A stretch of 64,000 nt of DNA from Ichthyophis bannanicus. Lineage: Eukaryota; Chordata; Amphibia; Gymnophiona; Ichthyophiidae. Made by a program: the position numbers and the translations under genes. The stretch lies in assembly GCA_033557465.1 (NCBI GenBank), contig CM066043.1:106692278-106756277 (forward strand), given 5' to 3'. Below are positions 35,001 to 44,204 of the stretch, in pieces; position 1 is the stretch's first letter; each line of letters starts with the position of its first letter. The notes under the pieces are model-generated. The model had not been told where the DNA came from, ran no database searches, and saw only the letters and a program-made list of their open reading frames with translations.

Positions 35001-38000
35001 AAAGAGCATTTCAGTTATATGCACCATCAATATGGAATAGACTACTGCACAGTGCCAACTTCAAGACCTTCAGAAAACATCTATTCATGGAACATTTCAA
35101 CACAACCCCCCCCCCCCCTTACAAGATCCAAACATGATAGACAGCAATAACCTGTACATAGTCTTATTTGCTTATTGTATATAGTTTCATAACAATATTA
35201 CAATCTGTAGATAGTTAAGATTCCCTAGGGTATTGTTTGCATGTTGTATGCAGTTTCACGCCACTATTACAATGTATCTGCAATTGTTTTATGTAAACCG
35301 TCTTGACCTGGAGAAAGGCGGTATATAAATAAAGCTAAATAAATCAATCAATCATGAATATTGCTATAGTATCAGGATGGCACCATAATATGCCAACCTT
35401 TTTGGAGAAGAACTGAAAGACATTTTAAAATAAAACAAATATCAGACTAAACCCATTAAATATTACTGGTATATTGATTACATTTTTATACTTTGGACTG
35501 AGGGAATGAGACTCAATGTTCACAATTCTTTTACTACATCCCATCCTTTAATCAGATTAACTTTCTGGATACTAATTTCTATCAACAATGGTTATATACA
35601 AACATTTATATAAAGCAGGCCTTGATAAATGTTTGCAATTAGGAGCCAAGCCAAAATCTTAGGAGCCAGTGGCTGTCACCCCTTTGCTCCTCCCCCCCCG
35701 CCTCCATTCCCTACTGATGTCCTTTCATTTGCATACATGTCTGAAGAGGGTGGAAGAGTTTGAAGAGAGATAATAAAATGTGTCTTGTTATGGTAGCAAG
35801 GGTGGTATGATAACAAGTGCTATGTGTGTGGTTTGCCCGTCTGTGCATGGGATGTGGTGGTGGGTGCCCTTGTGCGAGTGGAATGCAGGGCTGCAGTGAA
35901 TGTGTGTGTACATGCTACAGAGCTGGGGAGCCTGTGTGGGTACCTATGGTGCAGAGGTGGGGTGCATATGTGTATGTCTGTTGCGTGGTGCCTATGTGAG
36001 TGCAAATGTATGTGGTGCTTTGTGTGCGTGTGTCGGTCATGTGGAAGTGGGGAGACTGTGCGTGCGTGTGGGGTACTTGTGTATGTTTTGAGGAGAAATA
36101 CAGCTTCTGACCTATACAGATTGCATCTTTTTGTCTATAAACACCTTGCACTCTTTCCCTCCTGCTTCCCTTCAACTTTCTCTTCTGCCCATGGGAGATT
36201 GGATCCCCACGGGCAGCTTGCTTGCCTTGCAAGCCACGATCGGTCTGCCCACAGGAATCCGATCTCTCACGGGCAGAGAGCAGGGGTCTTTACCACAATG
36301 ATGGCTCTTTTCTCCTCCTCTGTCCGTGGGGGATGGAATTCCTGCAGGCAGCCTCCTTCCTCCCCCTCCTGTTCTACCCATGGGAGATAGCAGACCCCTT
36401 CTGTCTGCATGCAGGGATCCAAACAGATCTCTTTTTTTCAGAAAGGGGTGGGGAGGGGAGCGGAAAATCCCAGGCACCAGATGCAAATTTCTAGTCACCG
36501 TGGTGACCTGGGATTTGTCAAGATCCGATATAAAGGAAGCCAACTGACAAATGCAAATACCTCCACAAGTCCTACTTCCATCCCCCACATATAAACATGT
36601 CCATTATACATAGCCAAGCTACATGATAACACCATATATGCTCGGACCCAAGAGACAGGGATAAAAACCTCAAACTCCTGACGGACAAAAAGGTTAAAAC
36701 TTCCAAATCACCTCCAGGTAGACTGCCTCTTCATTTAGAATGCCCAGGGGAACACTACTGCAATATCAAGAAAAGAAAACCTCTGAGAGAGTCCCCCTTG
36801 TAGCAGGATACAACCCAATGCATAATCAAACACTAGAATTTGCTATATAGTAAAAGCTGTTAGTGTAGCTGGGTTTAAGAGAGGTCTGGAAAAGTTATTG
36901 TAGAAATTCCTTAAGCCAGTATTAAATGAGGACCAAGGAAATCCAATGCTTACCCTGGGATAAGTAATGTGGAAACCTTTTTGGAAACCTGACAGGTACC
37001 TGTAACCCGGATTGGCCGCTGTTGGAAAAGGATGCTGGGCTTGATGGACTTACTGGTCTGACCCAGTATGGCATATCTTATGTTCTTAAAAGACCCACAG
37101 CCACTTCTCCAGGATGATGAATAAAGAAATATTCCTTGCCCCACCTTTGTTGGCCTTCTGATGACCACCCAAACCGAAGCAAAAATCAGTGAAGAAGAGG
37201 AGGCTCCCATGAAAGTTCAAAAGGAAGAAAATAGCACAAATTGCTGCAATATACCAAGTTGCAAATTGTGCCAACACATATTGCAGGACCCCACGGTTAC
37301 CAACATGGGAAAAACATTCAGCATAATGGGATCCTACTTATGCTCTTCCTTTAATGTAGTATATGTAATTCACTGCAAAAAATGTGAAGGAGGCTAGGCT
37401 GGAGAGAGAGGCTAAACATTAAAGACAAAAATCAAAATCAGACAGACATCACATCAACCACCACAAAGCAAATCAAGATGCTAGCTAAACTAATCCACTT
37501 GGAGAAATTGCCCCTGAAACAAACCAAGATAAAACAAAGTGGGGGAATGCTGTTAAGGAGCAGACCACTGCATCAATGACCTTATGGTCAGAATACTAAA
37601 AGGAAACTTTAAAACTATCAAGCAACATGAAGACATTTGAAGTTAAAATTTGAAATCTACAAAAAAAGGACTTACAGATCTGGGTTTCCTATCACACTAT
37701 AAATCAAAAGTGACAAAGGAATATAATTTTATTATTACCTATCATCTGTTTCCAACCTCTCCCACCACCCTCGTCTTTCACCCTTGAGATTATCATGTGA
37801 ATGATTTTATGATTCACTTATATCTTTTTCTATTGCAATCTTTTTCTTATACTGTTCTGACCTAAGGAAAGTGGTTTTTGGCTTCCGAAAGCTATGCAAA
37901 AAAATGTATTTAGTCCAATAAAAATATATCACTTAATATTTTTATTTACTTTTAAAGAGAACTAGCAAGGCAACCACATTACTTTATGTACAGTTGTGGT

Positions 38001-41000
38001 CAACATTATTGCCACCCTTGCATTTTAGGTATGTTGTGTACAATATCTTGAGAAATAATTGGAAATATTCCAACTGTATGTCATCATAATATTTTTATAG
38101 TATGTTCAAAGGTATACAACAAAAATATAGATGTCTGTGCAATTTAGATGCAGTAACCTCTAAGAAAAAAAAAAAAAACGACATGAGCAGGATTAATAGC
38201 ACCCTTCACTAATATTTGGTTGCACAACCGCTGGCAGTGATGACAGCCTCCAAACATTTCTCGTAGCCATCTAAGTTTTCTGCATCTGCCTGCTGGTAGT
38301 TTCTCCCACTCTTTCAACTGCAATTTGTTCCAGAGAATGTTTCCATGAGAACCTTTTACCAATGATAGATTTCAGCTCTTTTCAAAGGTTCTCAATTCGA
38401 CTGAGATCAGGACTCCTTGCTGGCCAGTTTAAAACAGTCCAACTGTTCCCTCTGAACCATTCTTTTGTACTTTTGGATGTATGTTTTGGGTCATTGTCCT
38501 GCTGGAGGACCCATGACTTAGCTTTCTGACACTAGGAGCACATTTTGCTCCAAAATATCGTGGAAGTCCTTTGACTTCATGATTCCTTTAATACATTCCA
38601 AGCAGCAAAACAGCCCCACAACATTATGGAACCTCCACCATATTTAACTGTAGAAAGGGTGGGGTTTTTTCCCCTTATAAAGCTTCATTCCTTTGCCTGT
38701 AAATATATCGCTGGTCTGCATTGCCAAAGAGCTCAAGTTTGGTTTCATCTGTCCAAAGAACATTTTCCCAAAAGGATTGTGGTTTCTCAAGGTAGGTTTG
38801 GGTAAAGATCAGGAGTGCCTTTTTATGTCTGTCTTTGAGCAGTGGGGTCCTCCTTGGCCTTCGTCCATGAAGTCCTTCTTTGTTTAGTGTGCAGCATATG
38901 GTGTGGTTGAAACCACCAATCCAGCTTGCTCTAGGTCAGCCTGAAGTTCTTTGGATGTTGTATGTGGTGTTTTCCAACAGTTTGCACTAACCTTTGAAGA
39001 CTTCCTGGATTAATTTTCCTTTTCCCACCATGTATTGGGAGGTTCTTGACAGTTCCATGAGCAGAAAACCTCTTAATATCATTGCGAACTGTAGACACAG
39101 GAATCCCAAGGTCTTCGGAGATGGCCTTTGAAGTTTGATAATGGCTTTTCTGATGGTCTCAGGCAGTTCTCACATTCACCATTATGAAAATGGAACAGGG
39201 AGTGAATGTGTCCATTTTAAACATTAGAGCAATCATTCCTTGGTTGACAAGTCATGCAAGTACTGACAATTGATCACAGGTGCGTCTAAATTTTACTGCA
39301 ATGGGAATGTGGTTCTTCTATTCAAACTGATTTGAATTGTTTATAAGGGTGCCAATAATCATGTTCTAATCTCCCAATTCCAATGAACAGTAGTTAAAGC
39401 TATTGTCGGATCACCTACCATGAGAGTGGAAAAACCCTCTCTTGAAGTTCTGTACAATTTCAGATCCTGCTCATACTCGACGGAGCGATGGGGGCCACTC
39501 GCAGCTCCTGCGACTTTTGTCTGACAACCATTGAGGGCGCTAGTTGGTGGGACCCACAGTCAGAACATGTATACACATTGCAACATCGCACTAGTTGTAA
39601 CTCTTCCTTTGTAGTTTATCTGATTATTTGTCCTTGTGATAAGGTTTATGTAGGTATGATGACAAGTTGTAAAAAAATGTCTGCAAGAACATCGTTCCTG
39701 CATTAACACTAAAGTTTTGGCGGCACCATTGGTACATCATTGCTAAGAAGAGGGGCACTCTTTTGAACACTTCACTGGCTGATATTGGATATGGTTCCCC
39801 CATTGTTGCGAGGGGGGACCGATTGCGCCAGTTACGTTATAAAGAACAACGCTGGATCTATATGCTTCATTCAACTAGCCCATTTGGACTGAATACAGAG
39901 GTAGAATAGTGGTCCCTGCATTAGATTGCTTCTACTATTGTGTGACTTGACGCTTATTATGTTCTTTTTAAAGATCCATTGGTTGAATATAGCTCCATGT
40001 GATGTAATTGTATAAATACCAGAACAGGAAGTTTGGGTAACATTGTTTGAACAAGAGCTGGGAAATGTACAGGCTTGAAACACAAACATTTGTGTTGCAG
40101 TACCCAACGGACTGACGGTTTTGCGGCCACAATTGATTTCAGATGAGTATATTATTGGCGTTTCATCTTTTTGAGCTGGCCAGCCTTTTGAAATTTTGAA
40201 CTCATTGCAGTTCTTAATGGACTGCTTGTTTGCGACCACATTGATCATCTGATGATTTTATTGGTAGCGTCTTACTCTTGAGTTGGAAAGAGTATTGAAA
40301 TACTAGCAGTATATTGGTATGTAGAGGAGATTTACTCTTGTGAGTGGTTTGTCTCCTGTATGTTGGCCGATTGGCCATTCTTATTAAACAAATAAAATGG
40401 AGGGCCTACTTCAAGAGATGGTTTTTCCACTCTCATGGTAGGATCTGACAAAAAATAGCTTTAACTACTGTTCATTGGAATTGGGAGATTGGACATTGTA
40501 GTATGGGAGATCTGGAAATGTCTACCTTTTTGGTGACATCATCTGGGCTTTTAATAATTAGAATATTCATGTTCTGGCTATGTCTCAGTTTTTATACTAT
40601 TTACTTTTTTAATTGGTCTTGATTTATTTGATTCTTTTAATTGTCAAAACGTATGTGTATATATAATCCAAAGCCATTTCACTGGCTACTTTTTTTTTGG
40701 AGATATAGGACATTAAGTGGTTGAACTGCAAGGGTGCCAATAATGTTGACCACAAGTGTATATGCCTACTGAAATAAGAATGCCTTCAGCTACTTGTGAA
40801 ATTGATTCCCATACACTTCCAACTCAAGAGGAGAAAGGAAGACATTCCACAAGGAGAACCCTACCACCAAAAAACTGTTTTACACAGACACCAATCTTGT
40901 CATCCGAGATTAGCTGTGGCATTAGATTTCTCAGAAATAGCTTTTAAGAAACTGCATTGAATTCTACTGTAGAGAAGCTGTTGCCCATTTCAGTGCCAGG

Positions 41001-43423
41001 CCTGCCAGATTACAGTGCATCAGGTGCATGGGGGAAGGGTTTCTAGATCACTCACCTCCAATTTGTGGTGCTCGAATTCGGATTGCATTCATACTACCTC
41101 GGAAACGATGTCGAACCCCCTAGAAAACATGAGTGTAAGATGGATAAATGATCTGCCCCCTACTATTTTAGTACTTGAGACCCCAGCAGACACTGCTATA
41201 CAGTGCACCTGTTCTGCAGCACCCCCTGTTATTCCAGTACGGAGATCCCCTACATGGATAGTATAGTTCTGCCAATGCACTCATTCCTGCTCCGAAGCTC
41301 TCGTTGTGTCTCCAGTACTAAGATTTTCACACAGCAGAACATTATTTAGGTTGAGGGGCCAAACAAAATTAGCCTCCATCCCTACCAGTCCAAGTTTCCT
41401 AGTAGCTGATGCTATCTGGGATAAAAATGTGGTCAAGCCAGGCTTTGACAAATTGTGTGTGGATTTAAGAGCCAGGTCAAAATATTAGGAGCAAGTGCCT
41501 GTGACCTTCTCGCCCCCGCCTCCGGTTCTTTTGCGGTGGTCTCATATTTTTGTGAGTCCAGCAGTAAAGTTCCTACACCATGCATCATCTTTAGATAACA
41601 ATAGTTATAGCTTCAGATAGCAAATGTCTCTGTGGGTGTTTAGTGCAATGGTGGTATGCCAGCCTGTGTGTAGGATCTGGAAGTGGGTGCAGGGGTGCAG
41701 TGCATGTATATGTGCTGCAGAGCCTCTCTGTGTGGTGCAGAGAAGAGATGTATGTGTGTGGTGCCTCTGTGTGTGTGCTGAGTGGGGCAGATCTGGTCTG
41801 TGTACTGTTGCTGCATTTAAGCCCCGAGCATGACAAAAATTGCTTGTGTTCTGCTCCCTGAGATTTTCTACCCCCCCCCCCCCCCCAATCATGGGCATAG
41901 ATTGGCTCTCCCACAGGCAGACAGAAGGGGCTTTCTGCCCGTGATTGAAGGGGGGAGGGGGAGCAGATCCCAGGCACAAATTTCTGATACAGCTCTAACA
42001 ATATACTTCAGTCCAACCTCGAGACCCCTTCTGCCACACATAGCTTTGCAAGTGTACTTCAGTCTCACTCCTCAGCATTCCCTGCTCTCCAGTACTGAAA
42101 TTAGGGTTTAGTTAATAATGCCCACTCTTGCTACTCAGCATTCAATTAAGAATAAAGAATATGAAACAACAGGAAGTTTTATACTTACAATGGGTGCATT
42201 TCTGAATCCCTTCACAGCTTGGAAGACGCTCCCTCCAATGATCCCCATGGTAAAAGCCCCCCCACAGTCATCCACTATCCGCCAGGGGCTACAAAAGAAC
42301 ATATAAAGCAGAGCCCTTAAGGAATTATGCAAGTATAGCCTCAGCACAGGTCACCAAAAAACATGCTCCAGCCCTTTTTTGTTCACGGTGTTTTCCAATA
42401 CACTTTTGTATTTGTATTACTGTTGACCTTAGTAGTTATTTAAAATTAAAAACGTATACCTTTTATCAAATTAGTCCCCCACCGTTTCCAAAGTTCCCTG
42501 GCTGCTGATGCTCTAGTTAAAATCAGGTACTTCATAGTTGCTAGCACAGGTGTTATAGGGCTCAGGATGACAAACAATACAGCAACCTCTCTTTCAGTTG
42601 ACATTAGGAGGTCCTAACCCCTTGTTCTCCTTCCCTATTTGAACCCCCCTTGTTTCTCTTATATTGTTCTGTCTGTCTTGATTAGATTGTAAACGGTCTT
42701 CTTTTCATGTTTGTACAGCGCTGCATACGCCTTGTAAGCACTATATAAAATGATTAATCATAGTAGTAGTAGGAAGCTGGGCTGGCATCGTTTAAGATTC
42801 CCACCAACAGAGGCTGATCAATACAGTCAATACGGAAAGGGCGGGAGTCAAGCAGGCAAAGTTAACCCTAGCCGTAATGGAGGAAGAGTGGTCAGCTCTG
42901 AGTAAAAGCCAAGCTATCAATGTCCCTGTTTAATAAACATTACCAAGCTTAAATTACAATGTAAGCCGCTTTGACTGAAATAATGAAGCGGTATAAAAAC
43001 TGTTAAATAAATAAATACAATAAAATAAATAGTTCGAAGGTCTCACTGTCTTACTTTTCTTGGGGAACGCAACTGGGAAATCAGAACTTCAAGTCCATAC
43101 ATACACTGGATTAAATCAAGGGCTGCAACCCTGCCAGGTGAACCTAAACCGAGCTGAAATCCTAGCTACCAAATAGAATGGCGCGTAGTTTTTATTTAAC
43201 ACCAAATCATAAGTGAGAGACTGAGACGCCCCAGGCTTTATTCCGCTGCCGAGAGGTCACCCGCAGGTCCCGCACCCGTACAGCGGGGGCATTCCGGGCT
43301 GACCATGATGTACAGGCCACCACTTGCTTTCTATTAACATCACAAGCAAGATAATTCTTCCTCTACCCTCCGCCCGCCACATTGTGCCTGCAATTACCAA
43401 GGCTCCCTGGCGTATTCCTCCAT
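22914..43423 (-). CDS. TIMM17B: TIMM17B, mitochondrial import inner membrane translocase subunit (6 exons)
   Basis: A multi-pass inner-membrane subunit of the TIM23 complex, which moves presequence proteins into or across the mitochondrial inner membrane. The joined coding exons (26+100+64+129+111+89 = 519 bases) give 172 residues plus stop, the usual length of the vertebrate protein. Visible hallmarks are an N-terminal [20 protein letters not shown], glycine-rich helices ([22 protein letters not shown]), the matrix-loop [19 protein letters not shown] and [18 protein letters not shown], and a hydrophilic tail ending SSYRQYQ. All introns are GT-AG with matching phases (2, 0, 1, 1, 1). The core ([22 protein letters not shown]) resembles TIMM17B rather than TIMM17A as I remember them, although the last residues are TIMM17A-like. 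Intron 3 (24701-41055) is about 16.4 kb and packed with transposons. No disabling change is seen. Confidence 0.97.
23374..23484 (-). CDS. TIMM17B: TIMM17B coding exon 5
   Basis: Acceptor CTTCCCCTCAG, donor GTGAGTG. Encodes [20 protein letters not shown], then [16 protein letters not shown], the fourth membrane helix and start of the tail. Ends in phase 1. Confidence 0.97.
24269..24486 (+). repeat. tRNA-headed SINE in TIMM17B intron 4
   Basis: The 5' part (GTAGCCGCCTAGTGATTAGG) resembles a tRNA-derived RNA polymerase III A box, followed by a degenerate B-box region. The 3' part (TTAGATCATAAGTCCTCCAG, GGACAGGGAAATACCTACAG, then CTTGATCTACTACTGGAAAG) has the style of tails that SINEs share with L2/CR1 LINEs. 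It is inserted in sense orientation to the plus strand, antisense to the gene. Confidence 0.75.
24572..24700 (-). CDS. TIMM17B: TIMM17B coding exon 4
   Basis: Acceptor CTTCCTGACAG, donor GTAAGTATT. Encodes [20 protein letters not shown], then [19 protein letters not shown] and ASR, covering helix 2, the matrix loop and the start of helix 3. Ends in phase 1. Confidence 0.97.
25603..26789 (+). pseudogene. RTE (BovB-like) LINE copy in TIMM17B intron 3
   Basis: A 5'-truncated RTE copy starting within the reverse transcriptase ([10 protein letters not shown]) and ending in GGCACGTAACAACAA. A perfect 12-base target-site duplication, AAACATGTAAAC, flanks it (25591-25602 and 26790-26801). Motifs include [36 protein letters not shown] (the YADD box has lost an aspartate: YADT) and [17 protein letters not shown]. 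Several frameshifts exist. It is inserted antisense to TIMM17B. Confidence 0.95.
26802..27964. other. Intronic sequence, no feature recognised
   Basis: TIMM17B intron 3. It includes an A-rich stretch near 26970-27070 (AAAAAATAAAAAAAA and AAAACAAAAAAAAAAC). No coding or known repeat signature was found. Confidence 0.5.
27965..29530 (-). mobile_element. Unclassified element, copy 2 (inverted)
   Basis: Reverse-complement copy of the element at 19880-21523. It shares the end CAGCCGTCTGACA (here at the low-coordinate side) and stops matching at about 29530, about 80 or more bases short of copy 1 at the 5' side. This may be 5' truncation, as in LINE-mobilised or retrotransposed copies. It lies in TIMM17B intron 3 in the same strand sense as the gene. 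Confidence 0.8.
28589..29332 (-). pseudogene. Unrecognised ORF of the unclassified element, copy 2
   Basis: A continuous frame from 29260 to the stop at 28589 covers the region that is split by a frameshift in copy 1. The frame stays open upstream to about 29332, where two extra Gs in a G run (AGGAGGGGGCT) shift it relative to copy 1. Shared motifs include [48 protein letters not shown] and [14 protein letters not shown]. The copies are damaged at different places, so each supplies an intact version of the other's break, showing that the ancestor encoded one long protein. Confidence 0.65.
29535..30401 (+). pseudogene. L2-like LINE, 5' segment (before MITE)
   Basis: Reverse transcriptase frames with [88 protein letters not shown] and [13 protein letters not shown] stop in the KVVQLQL region and other single-base changes break it. 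Interrupted at 30401 by a Harbinger-type MITE and resumed at 30982. Confidence 0.85.
30402..30978. mobile_element. PIF/Harbinger-type MITE with TTA duplication
   Basis: The terminal inverted repeats GGGGTCTGTTTACTAAA and TTTAGTAAACAGACCCC are perfect over 17 bases. A TTA target duplication is at 30399-30401 and 30979-30981. Removing the element restores the LINE reading (…LGVTLDKTL then [11 protein letters not shown]). The 577-base interior is GC and CpG rich without transposase. A 3-base TTA duplication is characteristic of PIF/Harbinger elements. Confidence 0.9.
30982..31885 (+). pseudogene. L2-like LINE, 3' segment (after MITE)
   Basis: Continues the LINE with [40 protein letters not shown], a broken region containing [17 protein letters not shown], and the 3' terminal signature GTAAACCGCCACTGATCTTG, GGCGGTATATAAAAAC and AAATAAATAAA. 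Confidence 0.85.
31886..32904. other. Intronic sequence, no feature recognised
   Basis: AT-rich sequence of TIMM17B intron 3. The last part (32540-32900) may be the 3' untranslated region of the Penelope-like fragment that follows on the minus strand, but this is not certain. Confidence 0.45.
32905..33450 (-). pseudogene. Penelope-like element fragment: GIY-YIG endonuclease
   Basis: On the minus strand, [18 protein letters not shown] (33199-33414 frame) is the linker that precedes the endonuclease in Penelope-like elements. It is followed in another frame by [37 protein letters not shown] and an EHLSAIRRG motif, the GIY-YIG core (here VIYVV...IYIGQT). A downstream [18 protein letters not shown] closes the domain. 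Frameshifts disable it, and no reverse transcriptase remains. Confidence 0.85.
33634..33725 (-). repeat. LINE 3' tail, minus strand
   Basis: The reverse complement carries GTTCTATGTGAACTGCGCTG then GTGCGGTATATAAGAGAATA, the same family of tail as at 31.9 and 35.3 kb. It is a very short 5'-truncated copy. Confidence 0.6.
33900..35345 (+). pseudogene. L2-like LINE copy, decayed
   Basis: Recognisable pieces of a reverse transcriptase: [60 protein letters not shown], then in other frames an M-Y-T-D-D box near 34345 (the first A of YADD replaced), YLGVILDQ and [12 protein letters not shown] motifs. The 3' end reads GTAAACCGTCTTGACCTGGA, GGCGGTATATAAATAAAG. It is more decayed than the copy at 29.5-31.9 kb and lies in TIMM17B intron 3. 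Confidence 0.8.
35620..36493 (+). repeat. Unclassified GT-rich interspersed repeat, copy A
   Basis: Starts near AGGAGCCAAGCCAAAATCTT, runs through a GTGTG-rich variable block (35820-36080) and then through short repeats of a unit containing GCCCATGGGAGAT and CCCACGGGCAG, ending near AATCCCAGGCACCAGATGCA. The same beginning, GT-rich middle and end recur at 41440-41988, and in inverted form at 60535-61500. No protein motif is found; long frames here come from the low-complexity GT composition. Confidence 0.75.
36845..37088 (+). pseudogene. CR1 LINE 3' end
   Basis: A 3' terminal fragment with GCTGGGTTTAAGAGAGGTCT, a GGTACCTGTAACCCGGATTG motif, GGCTTGATGGACTTACTGGT and CTGACCCAGTATGGCATATC. These are hallmarks of the CR1 3' untranslated end. 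The same family ends at about 53030 on the minus strand. Confidence 0.8.
37090..37955 (+). pseudogene. Penelope-like element fragment (Neptune-like), plus strand
   Basis: Frame 37161-37397 encodes [14 protein letters not shown], a [20 protein letters not shown] motif, the cysteine-rich start of the GIY-YIG domain. Broken frames continue with E-R-G-TLKTKI and [20 protein letters not shown], the C-terminal part. The 3' end has a GGCTTCCGAAAGCTATGCAA motif and TTTAGTCCAATAAAAATATATC. The paired CxxC upstream of the domain fits the Neptune group as I remember it. Confidence 0.8.
37991..40758 (-). mobile_element. Tc1/mariner element, interrupted by a Penelope-like insertion
   Basis: The ends CAGTTGTGGTCAACATTATT and (reverse complement) CACTTGTGGTCAACATTATT are inverted repeats flanked by TA (37989-37990, 40759-40760). 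The minus strand reads as a decayed Tc1 transposase; complementary landmarks such as TCATTGTCCTGCTGGAGGAC (38490) and CATCTGTCCAAAGAACATTT (38745) mark the region of the DDE catalytic domain. Without the 1.37-kb insertion at 39360-40729 the element is about 1.38 kb, a normal size. No intact transposase frame remains. Located in TIMM17B intron 3. Confidence 0.9.
39360..40729 (+). mobile_element. Penelope-like insertion with terminal inverted repeats
   Basis: Inserted inside the Tc1 element with a 15-base target duplication, AAGGGTGCCAATAAT (39345-39359 and 40730-40744). It encodes the end of a Penelope-like protein: [20 protein letters not shown] (GIY-YIG), then in another frame [20 protein letters not shown] and SPFGLN, ending near 39908. 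Blocks at about 39363-39450 and 40421-40498 are long imperfect inverted repeats (CTCCCAATTCCAATGAACAG ... and its complement). The reverse transcriptase is missing, so this is a 5'-truncated copy whose inverted end repeat was still formed. Confidence 0.85.
41056..41119 (-). CDS. TIMM17B: TIMM17B coding exon 3
   Basis: Acceptor GTTTTCTAG, donor GTGAGTG. Encodes [20 protein letters not shown] then the first G of the GG pair, the loop between membrane helices 1 and 2. Ends in phase 1. Too short for simple ORF detection. Confidence 0.97.
41440..41988 (+). repeat. Unclassified GT-rich interspersed repeat, copy B
   Basis: Same order of parts as copy A: a start near AGAGCCAGGTCAAAATATTA, a GT-rich block with GTGTG and GGTGCAG words (41630-41810), a C run, ATTGGCTCTCCCACAGGCAG and an end near GATCCCAGGCACAAATTTCT. 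It is shorter than copy A by loss of GT-rich and GGGCAG units. It overlaps TIMM17B intron 2. Confidence 0.75.
42189..42288 (-). CDS. TIMM17B: TIMM17B coding exon 2
   Basis: Acceptor TTCTTTTGTAG, donor GTAAGTAT. Encodes [12 protein letters not shown] through GFRNAPI, that is the conserved entry to the first membrane helix with its paired aspartates. Ends in phase 0. Confidence 0.97.
42640..42770 (+). repeat. LINE/SINE tail
   Basis: TAGATTGTAAACGGTCTTCT, then GTACAGCGCTGCATACGCCT, a CACTATATAAAATGATTAAT motif and a TAGTAGTAG microsatellite form a typical L2-type tail. Located in TIMM17B intron 1. Confidence 0.6.
42945..43025 (+). repeat. LINE 3' tail
   Basis: GTAAGCCGCTTTGACTGAAA, AAGCGGTATAAAAACTGTTA and AAATAAATAAATA match the terminal signature shared by L2-like copies elsewhere in the window. 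Confidence 0.65.
43398..43423 (-). CDS. TIMM17B: TIMM17B coding exon 1
   Basis: Start codon at 43421-43423 (CAT on the plus strand), encoding MEEYAREP plus two bases of a cysteine codon. The donor is GTAATT. The phase-2 junction completes the cysteine with the first base of exon 2. Confidence 0.95.
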
Positions 43424-43960
43424 GTCCTCCTCCCAGCGCCGTCAAGCCGGCTGCGGCCCAATCCCCTGACCTGGAAGCGACACCGTTAACTACCGCCTTC
43501 ACATGAGCAGGGCCAACCAATCAGCGGCTAACAACATTGAGGCCAGAGGGAAGCAGGAGGGAATATTCTATCACGTGATACAGGCAAAGCCATTCAACAG
43601 CTGAGGAAGTCCGAAGGGCAGAGGTGGAGAAAAATCGTCGACACGTGAGCATGGCGAGCGAATGAACGGCTACTTGGAAGGATGTTCTCACTGTGGGGCA
43701 TGGTATTCGGGTGCAAAAGGTGGAGCTTAGCGGCGGTCCTCCCGGAAGTGAAGTCAGAGGGGCCCCGAACGGGATAGAAGAAACGCAGGTGAGAAGGTGA
43801 CGCTCTGTGCCTCAGTCCCCATTGCATGGTAGTCACCGGGGCCGTTTAATTCGTCCTAGCTGAACCCAAAGAGGCTGAGAGCTAGTGCTTAGTTTAACCA
43901 GCTTTCTGATTGCATGCTGGGGATCCTAAAATGGGGACTACAACTCCCAGCATACAGTGA
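43424..43960 (-). promoter_or_regulatory. TIMM17B: TIMM17B promoter region, probably bidirectional
   Basis: A CpG-containing block just upstream of the TIMM17B start codon. It holds a CCAAT box (43517-43521), two CACGTG E-boxes (43572-43577, 43642-43647), an ETS-type CCGGAAGTG (43742-43750) and a ZNF143-type ACTACAACTCCCAGCATAC (43937-43955). The plus strand also has CGCAGGTGAGAAGG near 43785, a good splice donor, which would fit the untranslated first exon of a divergent gene. In mammals TIMM17B lies head to head with PQBP1 as I recall; no PQBP1 coding exon is seen in this window. Confidence 0.6.
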
Positions 43961-44204
43961 AGGGAATAAAACCAGAACTGGCTCAACCTGATCTTGATCG
44001 GCCGAGTGGCCTGGTGACTCTTTCCCAACATATTTCGAGTGAAGATGCATAAGACGTATTTACATACATACGGTTACAGAACAAGGATTGATGTCTGAAT
44101 TTATAATTTGCGGTATATAAATATTTTCAATAAATAAATGTGGTACATATTTAGTCTATAGAAATAAAGGATAATCAGTGAAAACAAATTAAAAAAATAT
44201 AAGG

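Noticed and set aside
35817..36390. ORFs of up to 188 codons rich in cysteine and valine
   Set aside because: They are produced by the GT-rich repeat, since all frames of GTGTGT DNA encode C/V. There are no conserved motifs.
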